From Deltaproteobacteria bacterium (GTDB lineage Bacteria; Myxococcota_A; UBA9042): DNA of 60,223 nt. The stretch lies in the NCBI GenBank assembly GCA_016875335.1, contig VGRO01000014.1, positions 1-60,223 on the forward strand, given 5' to 3'. Below, in pieces: positions 26,898-35,122 of this stretch. The notes beneath the pieces were generated by a model. That model saw only the letters and a list, made by a program, of their open reading frames with translations, did no database searches and had not been told where the DNA came from. Each line of letters begins with the position of its first letter. Positions within the stretch are counted from its first letter, which is position 1. Position numbers and translations under genes: made by a program.

Positions 26898-28217
26898 TCA
26901 GCGCTTCTTGCCGAGCAGCGACGGGTCGGGCACGGCCGTCATCGGCATCGTCCGCGAGGCATCGCTGGCGCGAGGCGCGCTATGGCTTTTCCAGTCCGCC
27001 AGTTGCGTGCTGAGGTCGGTGACGCGGCCCGCCAACGTCTGCGCGAACGACCACAGGATCTTGACGGCCACCGACTGGTCGCGCTGGCTCAGGTCAAAGA
27101 AGTCGTCGCGGCTCAGGCGCAGGATGCGCGCCGGTTCGACGGCCCGGATGGTCGCCGAGCGCGCCTGACCGGACACCAGCGCGATCTCGCCGAAATGGGC
27201 GCCAACCCCGAGCGTCGTCACCTGCTGGCCGTCCACCTCGACCGCCAACTTGCCCTTGGCCACCAGGTACACGTCGCTGCCTGCGTCGCCCTGGCGGAAC
27301 ACCGTCGTCCCCGGCAGCAGTTGCACCTCGTGCACGTAGCGCAGGACTGTCATCAGCTCGTCGGTGCGCAAGTGCCGGCAGAAGCTCAGGCCTGCCAACA
27401 GATCGAGGCGCTCGGTATGCTGCAACACCTCGGACACCGACGAGATGACCGTCGTGGGCACGCCGGGTTCGGGCAGATGGACCACCACAGCCGTCACGTT
27501 GTCGGCCGACCCGGCCTTGAGCGCGTCGGTGACAATGGCGTGCGCCGATCCGCCCGGCCACAGCACCTTCCACAATTCGTCGCCCGACAGGTAGTCGCTG
27601 ACCCCGTCGCTGACCAGCAGCAGCCGGTCGCCCGGCGCGACCTCGACGTAGCCCAGGTCCACCTTACAGTGCGACGACTCGCCCACGCTGCGGCTGACCA
27701 CACCGCGCAACCGGTGCGACGCGGCTTCTTCGGCGCGCAAGTGGCCCATGCGCACCAAGTCCTCGACCATGGTGTGGTCCACCGTCAACTGCCGCAGGTC
27801 GCGGTCGTGCAGCAGGTACAGCCGACAGTCCCCGACGTGGGCGATGTACACGCCGCGGCCGTCCCAGACTGCGATGGTGGCGGTGGTGGTCGCTCCGCGC
27901 AGATCGCGTCGCTCGTGGACCAGCGCCAACAGGTCGGCGTGGACGTCCTGGAAAAGGGTGCTGAGGGCGTCGAGCACCGCTCTGCGGCCGGTCGAGGGGT
28001 CCACCTCGCCGCAGACGGCGGCCAGCGCGGCGCGCTGCACCTTGCCCGCCCGATCGGCCACGGCCTGCAGCACGAGGCGGCATGCCAGTTCGCCCGGGGG
28101 GCCGCTGCTGCCGTCGGCGACCGCATAGACCCCGTGCACGTCGTCGGCCACGTAGCCATCGGCGTTGTCGCCGCGCACGGTGCCGGGGTCGGTCGCGGCC
28201 GTGGCTACGGGGCGCAT
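26898..28217 (-). CDS. PP2C-family protein phosphatase fused to cNMP-binding domain
   Basis: A 439-aa protein. Residues about 1-245 are a PP2C-type Ser/Thr phosphatase: GDNADGY, VADGSSG, HVGDCRLY, SDGVSDYL and DNVTAVVV carry the metal-binding Asp residues. Residues about 275-390 are a CRP-like cyclic-nucleotide-binding domain with GDAGSDVYLVAKGKL and the phosphate-binding-cassette-like GEIALVSGQARSATI, including the Arg expected to hold the cyclic phosphate. It could be a cAMP-gated phosphatase; two cyclases are in this window. It is the first gene of the minus-strand operon ending in the P-type ATPase and is preceded by a dispersed A-tract/TGAACAA/G-run element at 28312-28355. Confidence 0.9.
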   Translation of the reverse strand: MRPVATAATDPGTVRGDNADGYVADDVHGVYAVADGSSGPPGELACRLVLQAVADRAGKVQRAALAAVCGEVDPSTGRRAVLDALSTLFQDVHADLLALVHERRDLRGATTTATIAVWDGRGVYIAHVGDCRLYLLHDRDLRQLTVDHTMVEDLVRMGHLRAEEAASHRLRGVVSRSVGESSHCKVDLGYVEVAPGDRLLLVSDGVSDYLSGDELWKVLWPGGSAHAIVTDALKAGSADNVTAVVVHLPEPGVPTTVISSVSEVLQHTERLDLLAGLSFCRHLRTDELMTVLRYVHEVQLLPGTTVFRQGDAGSDVYLVAKGKLAVEVDGQQVTTLGVGAHFGEIALVSGQARSATIRAVEPARILRLSRDDFFDLSQRDQSVAVKILWSFAQTLAGRVTDLSTQLADWKSHSAPRASDASRTMPMTAVPDPSLLGKKR

Positions 28218-28311
28218 GGGTTCCTCCTGCGAGGGCCGCGCACGGGCGGCGGCGGCTCCGGCGGCAGGGTATCCGCAATCGCCCGGCGTGAAAACCGCCG
28301 GCCAGAACGAT

Positions 28312-28355
28312 CCCCCCTTTGTTCAGATCCATGATCGTCATCGCTTTTATTGGCC
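28312..28355 (-). repeat. A-tract/TGAACAA/G-run element, copy R1
   Basis: Read on the minus strand: GGCCAATAAAA, about 19 nt, then ATGGATCTGAACAAA and six G, followed by ATCGTTC. It points at the PP2C operon and ends about 95 nt from its start codon. Confidence 0.8.
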
Positions 28356-28423
28356 CAGGTGCGACCCATGGGATGCGGCGGCCCGGCGATCGTGGCCGGG
28401 CGGCCCGGCCCGTGCCGCGGACA

Positions 28424-28466
28424 GCCAGAAAACAGACGCGATTTCATCCATCTGAACAATGGGGGG
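28424..28466 (+). repeat. A-tract/TGAACAA/G-run element, copy R2
   Basis: GCCAGAAAA, 20 nt, then TGAACAAT and six G, followed by TGCGTTC. It is divergent from R1 and points at the ferritin-like gene, about 100 nt from its start. The rest of the 28218-28566 gap between the two divergent genes shows no other feature. Confidence 0.8.
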
Positions 28467-28566
28467 TGCGTTCCGGCGCGTTCCGGCGCGTTCAGGCCCT
28501 ACTTGCCGGTCCATGCCGGTGCCTGCCATACTCGCCGCGGGTCCGGTCGTCGGCCCGGGGGCAGCC

Positions 28567-30063
28567 ATGCGCGACCACAGCCGTTTTCGTCATCGGATTC
28601 TGGCGGCCATGGGCCTGCTGGGCAGCGGGCCGGCCGCGTCAGCGTGTACGGCGCCGCCGGCCCTGGCAGATACAAGCGCGGCAGGGGCCGGCGCGGTCGA
28701 TGCCGTGACCGCGGTGGACGGCTCACCGGCGCTCGACGGGGTGGCAAAGGACACCGCCAGCGACGCCGCGGCCGATACGTCCACCGCCCTGGACGCAATG
28801 GACGCCCAGGAGGCTATGGCCGGGGATACGGCCAGCCCGGCCGACGTTGCGGGCCCAGAGGCCGCAGCGCAAGACGTGCCGCCCGCCGACACCGCAAAGC
28901 CCGATGTTGCATCCGATGGCGCCGGTGCGCCCGACGCGACGACCGCCGACACCGCAAAGGCCGACGCGGTCAGCGACATCGGGCCGCCAGTCTGCACGTT
29001 TGGCAAGGCACAGCAAGAGTGCTTCACCGCCAAGGCCCTCAAGGCCAACATCGAGTCGCCACCGATGGGGGGCGACAGTGCGCCCGACGCCTATAGCGGG
29101 GTCCTTCCGCCTGAGGGTTGTCCAGACCCAAACCTCGTCAAGGACGGCTGTTGCAATCCGGCGGCGGCCCCTGGCGTGGTCGTCGGCGACACCTGCTGCT
29201 ATTGGTTCTGCACCGGCGCGTGCTGCGGCCGGCCCCTGGTCGTGGACGGCGCGGTGCGGGTCGCGGCGCTCGTGTCCAGCAGCCCGTGGTCGAACGCAGG
29301 CCACGGGTACTGCGCGGAGGTTGGCCCGGCCACGGCAGACCCGTTTGCCGATCTGGACGCCGCCGAGCGCGCTGCCCTTGCCGCAGCCTGGCGCGCCGAT
29401 GCCGCGGACGAACACGCAGCCATCGCGAGTTTCCTGCGCTTTGGCATGGACCTGCTGACTTTTGGCGCGCCGCCTGACCTGGTGGCCGATGCGGCAAAGG
29501 CCGCTGCGGACGAGGTGCGCCACGCCCGCCAATGCTGCGCCGTCGCCCAGTCGCTCGACGGACAGGGCGATGGCCCGGGCGCCCTGCAGTGCGGCGACCT
29601 TGGCGCGCACGCGAGTCTCGCTGAGGCCGCCTACGCCGCCGTGGTCGAGGGCTGCGTGGGCGAGACGTTGGCGGCGGTCTGCCTCGGCACGGCGGCGCGG
29701 CGGGCTGGTCCGGGGGCGCTGCGCGAGACGTTGCAGGTGATGGCCGACGACGAGGCGCGGCACGCGGAACTGGCGTGGCGGTTCGTGCGCTGGGCCTGGG
29801 CGCAATCTGCCGGGGCCGAGGTGCGGCGCGCCATCGCGGCAGCGTTTGCACAGGTGCAGCAGGGTGCGCCCACCCGTGACCCGCGCTCGGAGATCTTGGC
29901 CGCGGTGGGCAACTCCGCCCGGTTGGTCGCCGGCCGCCTGCCGGCCCGCGACTACGCGGCTGCGTGCGTGGGCGCCCTGGCGCAGATTGTCGGCCCGTGC
30001 GCGCAGGCCTTGGGGGTCGAGCGGGCCGTCTCGCCGTGGCCAACCCCGGCCGCGGCGATTTGA
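28567..30063 (+). CDS. Secreted lipoprotein with ferritin-like diiron domain
   Basis: A 498-aa protein. The N-terminus is a probable lipoprotein signal (GPAASAC, Cys27), followed by an Ala/Asp/Thr linker of about 115 residues. Next is a Cys-rich segment (CCNPAAAPG to CTGACCG). From about 300 there is a four-helix ferritin-like region with two Glu/His pairs: DEHAAIAS and ADEVRHAR, then VVEGCVGE and DDEARHAE, the spacing expected of a carboxylate-bridged diiron site. A diiron domain outside the cytoplasm is unusual; it could handle iron or peroxide, or be structural. An ATG at 28514 upstream would give a longer leader. Preceded by element R2. Confidence 0.8.
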   Translation: MRDHSRFRHRILAAMGLLGSGPAASACTAPPALADTSAAGAGAVDAVTAVDGSPALDGVAKDTASDAAADTSTALDAMDAQEAMAGDTASPADVAGPEAAAQDVPPADTAKPDVASDGAGAPDATTADTAKADAVSDIGPPVCTFGKAQQECFTAKALKANIESPPMGGDSAPDAYSGVLPPEGCPDPNLVKDGCCNPAAAPGVVVGDTCCYWFCTGACCGRPLVVDGAVRVAALVSSSPWSNAGHGYCAEVGPATADPFADLDAAERAALAAAWRADAADEHAAIASFLRFGMDLLTFGAPPDLVADAAKAAADEVRHARQCCAVAQSLDGQGDGPGALQCGDLGAHASLAEAAYAAVVEGCVGETLAAVCLGTAARRAGPGALRETLQVMADDEARHAELAWRFVRWAWAQSAGAEVRRAIAAAFAQVQQGAPTRDPRSEILAAVGNSARLVAGRLPARDYAAACVGALAQIVGPCAQALGVERAVSPWPTPAAAI

Positions 30064-30128
30064 CCGCGCGGAGGGGGAGTCGGCACCCGCGGTGACGCTG
30101 TGACGGCGCGCAAGCCCGTTAGGGCGAG

Positions 30129-30151
30129 GAAATGATTTACTCAATCATTTC
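30129..30151. terminator. AT-rich hairpin between convergent genes
   Basis: Perfect 9-bp dyad GAAATGATT/AATCATTTC with a 5-nt loop, between the convergent ferritin-like and radical SAM genes. Unusually AT-rich for this window. It could act as a bidirectional terminator, though there is no long T-run. Confidence 0.4.
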
Positions 30152-30188
30152 TTCGGCCCGTTTGCTTGCTCGGTGGGTCGCCAGTTCG

Positions 30189-30203
30189 CGGACCAAAGGT
30201 CCG
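30189..30203. terminator. Short GC hairpin between convergent genes
   Basis: CGGACC-AAA-GGTCCG, a perfect 6-bp stem 38 nt beyond the AT-rich hairpin. Possible terminator for the minus-strand radical SAM gene. Confidence 0.35.
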
Positions 30204-30273
30204 ACTCGCGGCTCCGTCCTGATGTGAGAGTGATCGACTTATTATTTTCCAGTCCCTTATCTGGGCGCGGCTT

Positions 30274-31716
30274 TCACCCCAAGGCGCGCGCCGTCGCCCA
30301 TAGGTGCCGCACACCGACCGTCGCCGCAGCAGCAAAGGCCCGCGCGTCGCCCTCGCCCCGCAACAGGGCGCCGATTTGCCGGGCAAGCCAGGCCGGCCGC
30401 GCGTAGTGCCGCAATTGCATCCGCCACGCGGCCCTGCGCACCTCCCATGCAGGCAACTGGGGTTGGTCCACCGCGACGTCGCGCAGGAAGCTGTAGCCGT
30501 CCCAGCCCTGCGGCAGCCGGAGCCCCTGCGCAAGCCAGGCAGCGCGAAGTTCGGTTCCCGGGTACGGCGTCGCGAACGACACTTGCAGCCAATCCGGGTC
30601 GAGTTCGCGCACCAGGGCCTCGGTTGCCTGCAAGTCGTCGCGCGTCTCGCCCGGAGCGTTGACCATCACAAAGGCCATCGTCGGCATGCCGACCTGCCGC
30701 GCCGCCGCGAACGCCGCGCGCGCCTGGTCCACCGTCGTCCCTTTGCGCAGGCGCTTGAGGACGGCCGGGGACCCGCTCTCGACGCCCAACTCGACGCGCC
30801 GGCAGCCCGCGCCGTACAAGGACCGCAACAGGGGCACGTCGATGGCATTGACGCGGGTCAGGCACGACCACCGCACCCGGACCGCCACTTCGTTGGTGAC
30901 CAGCGCCGCGCACAGCTCCAGCACCCAACCGCGATCCATGGTAAAGGTGTCGTCGAGGAATCCGACCTGCCGGACTCCAAAACGGTCGGCGAGGTCGGCG
31001 AGTTCGTCCGCCACTTCGGTCGGGTCACGGCGGCGCACTTGCTGGCCCATGAACACCGGCACGGCGCAGTAGCTGCACGCCGCCGGGCATCCGCGCTGGG
31101 CCATCACGGCGGCAAAGCGGCGGCCATCGGGGGTGTGGTAGCGCGCCATCGGCAGCAAGTCCCACGCTGGCCGGGGCTGGTGCCGCAGGTCCGCGACGCG
31201 GCTGAAGCCACCGCCCAGCACCTGGCCCGCCGGGTCCCGCCAATAGACGCCGTCCAAATTGGGCCAAGTTGGCACCGCGTCCTGCGCAACCGCCCGCGCC
31301 GCGCCCTGGGCGAGCGCCGCGATGACCGGTTCGCCCTCGCCGGCAACAGCCACGTCGAAGACCGGGTAGTTGCGCAGCGTCTCGACGGGCAGAGCGCTGG
31401 CGTGGACGCCGCCGATAGCGATGCGCACCCGCGGCAAGCGCGCGCGGACAAGCCCTGCCAGTCGGGCGCAGGCTTCGATGGTCGGCGTCACCGCGGTCAG
31501 GCCCACCAGCGCCGGTTGGCCCGCCGCCACGCGGTCGGCCACCTGATCCAGGGTGAGGTCGAGCGCATTGGCGTCCACGACCGCGATCGCTACGCCCTGG
31601 CTGCGCAACACGGCCGCCAGCCACGCCAGCCCGAGCGGCGGCCCCACCGTCGTCTGCGCGATGGCCCTGACTCGGCGCTGGTACGCCGGTTGCACCAGCA
31701 TCACCGTGCACGCCAT
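30274..31716 (-). CDS. B12-binding radical SAM protein
   Basis: A 480-aa protein. The N-terminal half is a cobalamin-binding Rossmann domain (VQPAYQ, GLAWLAAVLRSQG, GLTAVTPTIEAC, IGGVHASALP), although the base-off DxHxxG motif is not clear. The radical SAM core holds Cys-x3-Cys-x2-Cys in RGCPAACSYCAVP, which should bind the 4Fe-4S cluster, followed by the GVESGSP motif. The architecture matches P-methyltransferase/BchE-like enzymes that modify lipids or secondary metabolites. The substrate cannot be told; no neighbouring biosynthetic genes help. The ATG at 31716 (MACTVMLVQP) is chosen since it starts at the first strand. Confidence 0.88.
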   Translation of the reverse strand: MACTVMLVQPAYQRRVRAIAQTTVGPPLGLAWLAAVLRSQGVAIAVVDANALDLTLDQVADRVAAGQPALVGLTAVTPTIEACARLAGLVRARLPRVRIAIGGVHASALPVETLRNYPVFDVAVAGEGEPVIAALAQGAARAVAQDAVPTWPNLDGVYWRDPAGQVLGGGFSRVADLRHQPRPAWDLLPMARYHTPDGRRFAAVMAQRGCPAACSYCAVPVFMGQQVRRRDPTEVADELADLADRFGVRQVGFLDDTFTMDRGWVLELCAALVTNEVAVRVRWSCLTRVNAIDVPLLRSLYGAGCRRVELGVESGSPAVLKRLRKGTTVDQARAAFAAARQVGMPTMAFVMVNAPGETRDDLQATEALVRELDPDWLQVSFATPYPGTELRAAWLAQGLRLPQGWDGYSFLRDVAVDQPQLPAWEVRRAAWRMQLRHYARPAWLARQIGALLRGEGDARAFAAAATVGVRHLWATARALG

Positions 31717-31920
31717 CGGGGTCCCCCGGACGGTTGCCAACGACCGGGCGCGGCAGCGCCTGGGGGTCGCGCGCACCGCCGGCCCGATCGTCCCAACGCA
31801 AACGCGCTGGCCACGCCCAAACCAACGGCCGGCCAGCGACCCGACAAGGATGCCGTGGCTGGGCCCTGGCGTGTCATCGCAGTGTCAGCGCGACCACCGG
31901 GGGCCGCCGTTGCCGGTTCC

Positions 31921-31965
31921 GGCCAAAAAAGTGTAGAAGAATCATCTATCTGAACAATGGGGGGG
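31921..31965 (+). repeat. A-tract/TGAACAA/G-run element, copy R3
   Basis: GGCCAAAAAA, 20 nt, then TGAACAAT and seven G. The CGTT that follows the G-run in other copies is missing here. It points at the small lipoprotein operon, about 84 nt from its preferred start. The remainder of the 31717-32048 gap shows nothing else. Confidence 0.8.
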
Positions 31966-32048
31966 CTTGGATCCACTCCCTGACCATGCGCTGGGGTTGC
32001 CCCCCAGCCCAGGTGGGGGCATGCTTGCCGGCCAGCCGAGGTCGCGCT

Positions 32049-32573
32049 TTGTCTTGTCGCCCCCAGCACCGATGGATGGCCCTCGCGGTGCTGGCGGCTG
32101 TGGTCTGTGGCGGCTGTGCGGCCATGCGCAGGTCGTGGCAGTTCCATGGCGAACCGGTCGCCGCGACGCCCATCGCCCTGTCGGTGGTCGAGTCGAGCGT
32201 GGCGCAGCGCCGCATCGAGGTCACGCTCGAACTGACCAATACGGGCGAAGAACCGGCGGAAATCACCTGCGACCAGGTCACGGTGACGCTGCCGGATGGA
32301 ACGGTGTTCGACGGCGAACTGTCAGGCATCGGCGCCGACATCGGCCGCAAGCTGGCCGGCCTCGGGCTGCGCGACGGTGTCGACAAACGTGCACTCGAGC
32401 GCGGCCAGAACACCCGATTTTCGTTCGGCATCAACCAGGGTGCCCGCGACCTGCGGCGGTTCCCGAGCTTGGAAATCCGCCTCACCGACCTGGTCGTCAA
32501 CGGTCAGCGGGTCGATCTGCCGGCGGTGGTGCTGCGCGCGCCGCCCGAGGCGCCCATGGGCGAAGACATCTGA
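32049..32573 (+). CDS. Small lipoprotein with LEA14/WHy-like domain
   Basis: About 174 aa. The start is uncertain: TTG 32049, with GAGG 8 nt upstream, gives a normal signal peptide with basic residues before the hydrophobic stretch and lipobox VVCGGC; ATG 32076 lacks the basic part and ATG 31986 gives an over-long leader. The mature part (VESSVAQRRIEVTLEL, NTGEEPAEITCDQVTVTL) looks like a single immunoglobulin-like LEA14/water-stress (WHy) domain; this assignment is by pattern only. It overlaps the next gene (TGATG at 32571-32575), so both are made together. Confidence 0.65.
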   Translation: MSCRPQHRWMALAVLAAVVCGGCAAMRRSWQFHGEPVAATPIALSVVESSVAQRRIEVTLELTNTGEEPAEITCDQVTVTLPDGTVFDGELSGIGADIGRKLAGLGLRDGVDKRALERGQNTRFSFGINQGARDLRRFPSLEIRLTDLVVNGQRVDLPAVVLRAPPEAPMGEDI

Positions 32574-33379
32574 TGCGCACCGCCGCGGCCCTGCTTGCGT
32601 GCGTTGCCTCAGTCTCCGGCTGCGCGGTCAACCTGTCAGAGGCCCGCCCGGCCAGGGTGCTGCGCGGCGGCGAACTGCAAATCTCGGAGATCAACAACGT
32701 CGTAGCCCCGCTCGGTGCCTTGGACGACACCATCACCTCTGCCGAAGCACTGGTGCAGGCCGCGCGCGACAAGTCGTTGACGCAAGCTCAAGCTCGCGAC
32801 CTGGCCGGCAGGGCGGTGGCCATTGCGCTGGCCGGCCCCGGCTACGGCGCGCACATCGACGTCACGCTTGGTCTGGGCTACCGCATCGACACCAATTTCC
32901 GATTCGGCAACGGCATCTACGCATTGAGCTTGCGCCGCGGGGTCGACTGGGACCGGTGGCACGCGGGTTTCGGTCTGCGGGCCGGCTACAACACCGGCAC
33001 CTCGGTCATCCCCTACCTCAATGACCTCAACAGCTATGTCGAAATCGCCGACACCACGCGCTGGGACCTGCAAGCGTTCGCGCAGTTGGGCCGCGAATTC
33101 CGCGAGTGGGGGCGCCTTTGGCTCGGTGTCAAGGCGATGCGCAGCCTGTTCACCCTGACGGTGGACGCGAGCGAGATTGGCCTCGGGCGCGATGTCATCG
33201 ACGACGGCATGGACTACTTCGGCGGCCACATCGGCTTCGCGGTCGGCTATCGCTACGTCTATTTCGTGGGAGAGCTGTCGGTGTTGCGGGCGTCTGGGTC
33301 GATTGCGGCCTTTGGGGCCGAGCGCAGCCTGGAAGGGACGACCGTCGCGCCCTCGTGGGGCATCCTCGGCCACTGGTAG
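32573..33379 (+). CDS. Lipoprotein/outer-membrane barrel-like protein
   Basis: A 268-aa exported protein with lipobox-like VSGCAV at residues 15-20, a helical segment of about 70 residues, and then alternating strands (VTLGLGYRIDTNFRFG, AGFGLRAGYNTG, GHIGFAVGYRYVYF) that suggest a beta-barrel. No family recognised. It is coupled to the upstream small lipoprotein. Confidence 0.65.
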   Translation: MRTAAALLACVASVSGCAVNLSEARPARVLRGGELQISEINNVVAPLGALDDTITSAEALVQAARDKSLTQAQARDLAGRAVAIALAGPGYGAHIDVTLGLGYRIDTNFRFGNGIYALSLRRGVDWDRWHAGFGLRAGYNTGTSVIPYLNDLNSYVEIADTTRWDLQAFAQLGREFREWGRLWLGVKAMRSLFTLTVDASEIGLGRDVIDDGMDYFGGHIGFAVGYRYVYFVGELSVLRASGSIAAFGAERSLEGTTVAPSWGILGHW

Positions 33380-33405
33380 CTCGGCGCCGCCGCGATCACG
33401 CGATG

Positions 33406-33449
33406 GTCGGAAACATCAGCAGTTTCATGGATCTGAACAAAGGGGGGGT
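33406..33449 (+). repeat. A-tract/TGAACAA/G-run element, copy R4
   Basis: GTCGGAAA, 20 nt, then TGAACAAA and seven G, followed by TCCGTTCA, which forms a dyad with TGAAC. It lies between two convergent genes and points into the 3' end of the minus-strand propeller gene, so it is not an obvious promoter. Confidence 0.8.
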
Positions 33450-33460
33450 CCGTTCAGCCC

Positions 33461-35122
33461 CTATTTGACCTTGCCGTTCAGCTCATAGCCGGTGACGGTC
33501 TTGGCCAGCCCGGTCACGGCGTTCACGAAGGTCACGCGGCCCGAGGGGTGGCTCTGGGTTACGGCCACCACACCCGCCATGGGCAGGTACCGGGCGTGCT
33601 CGGGCTTGCTGCCGAGCGGGTGGTCCGCGGTCAGGAACGTGTCCATCGCCGCCCCCTGCAGCGCGTGTGCCAACCCGGCCGAATCAGGCAACAGGAACCA
33701 GGCTTTGACTGGCGCCGCCGAAAACGCCACCTCGGTCGGCTTGACTGGGGTGATCACGAGCTTGGTGTAGCCCGTATCGAGGTCGAGCAGCGTGTAGCCG
33801 TGGGCGTCGTCGACGAATTTCTCGGCCGGGTCGTTGTAGCCAGGGCCAGGTGCGGGCTTGTGCATCAGCACGGCCTTGCGCGATCCGGTCACAAGAAGCA
33901 CGTTGTCCACTGTCTTCTTGATCGCGACCGGTTGCACGGTGCCTGTGCCCAACGCCAGCACGCCCACTTGCTCGGTCCCGGCGATGCTGGTGTAGAGCAC
34001 CGCGGTCTTGCCGTCGTCGGTCAGCCTGGCAAGGCCCGCAAAAAGGTCGCCCAGCGGCGCCAGTTTCACGGGGAACGATTCCGTCGCTGCCGACGGCAGG
34101 GTCACGTGCGCGACAAGCTGGGCATCGCGCAGCACCAAAAGGGCGCCGCCGCCCTTGGGCACCAGGTCGAGGTCGGTCGGCGTCGCGGGCATCGCCAGGG
34201 TCACCAGTTTCTTGCTGGGCAGGTACACGATGGCGATTTCGGTGCTGTTCGCCTCGCGCGCCAGCGCCCACAGTCCGTCGTCGGTCAGTTGGACTTCGCG
34301 GTCGACCTTGGTCAGCGGCTTGTCGGTCACCGCCACGGGCGGCACGATGTCGCCGTCTTGGGCGGTGGCCAGCCCGATGATGCTGATCCCGTCGTCGGTG
34401 ACGACCAGCGCCTTGCTGCCGTCGCTGGTGAAGGTGACACTGCGCGGACGAAATCCGGTCGAGAGCGACAGCGCGGCGTCCTTGCCCGCAGCGATGCGCA
34501 CGAGGCTGACGGCCTGCAAGCTGCCAACGGGGTCGCCCGGTTTGGCGGTCGCGTGGTCGTACCAAGCGATGGCGTGTTTGCCGGCGGCGTCCAGCACCAG
34601 CGCGTTGCAGTGCGGCAGAATCGGCAGCGTCGTGACCTGGTCGCCGGCCTCGGTGCTGCGGACCACCGCGAGTTCGTCGGCGCCGCGGTGCAGCACCAGC
34701 GCGATGTCGTCGTTGGGCAGGACCTTGACCCGCGTCGGCTGGGCGCTGACCTCGATGAGCGACACCGCGAGCGACGCCCCGGAAATGCGCACCAGCCGGT
34801 CGGCGTCGGTCGCCGGGATGTAGACGAAGTTGGGCGAGCTTTCAGGGGCGCCGAAATCCGCTTCCGGCTCCTTTTCGGGCGGCGGCGGGGCCGCGGTGTC
34901 CTTGGCGGGAAGCCCGCCCGCGTCGGACTTTGCCCCTGAGCTATCGCTAGCGCCCGCATCCTGACTTTCGTCGCTGAACCATCCGCCAGCCGCCCCCCCA
35001 GCGCCGTTCGACCCGTCACCGGAAGCGGCACCATCTCCGCAACCACCCAGGGTGTAGACGAAAAGCGCCGACGCGACGACCGCAAGTCCCGGGCAACTAC
35101 TTGACTTTGCTGTTGAGTTCAT
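33461..35122 (-). CDS. Beta-propeller lipoprotein, tandem paralogue 2
   Basis: A 553-aa lipoprotein (lipobox TLGGC) with a Gly/Ser/Asp linker, then a conserved EADFGAPESSPNFVY start of the propeller and repeating blade strands. It aligns closely along its whole length with the next gene upstream, so it arose by tandem duplication. No catalytic motif. The start codon lies inside the last codons of the upstream gene (26-nt overlap), so translation is coupled. Probably periplasmic or surface exposed. Confidence 0.8.
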   Translation of the reverse strand: MNSTAKSSSCPGLAVVASALFVYTLGGCGDGAASGDGSNGAGGAAGGWFSDESQDAGASDSSGAKSDAGGLPAKDTAAPPPPEKEPEADFGAPESSPNFVYIPATDADRLVRISGASLAVSLIEVSAQPTRVKVLPNDDIALVLHRGADELAVVRSTEAGDQVTTLPILPHCNALVLDAAGKHAIAWYDHATAKPGDPVGSLQAVSLVRIAAGKDAALSLSTGFRPRSVTFTSDGSKALVVTDDGISIIGLATAQDGDIVPPVAVTDKPLTKVDREVQLTDDGLWALAREANSTEIAIVYLPSKKLVTLAMPATPTDLDLVPKGGGALLVLRDAQLVAHVTLPSAATESFPVKLAPLGDLFAGLARLTDDGKTAVLYTSIAGTEQVGVLALGTGTVQPVAIKKTVDNVLLVTGSRKAVLMHKPAPGPGYNDPAEKFVDDAHGYTLLDLDTGYTKLVITPVKPTEVAFSAAPVKAWFLLPDSAGLAHALQGAAMDTFLTADHPLGSKPEHARYLPMAGVVAVTQSHPSGRVTFVNAVTGLAKTVTGYELNGKVK

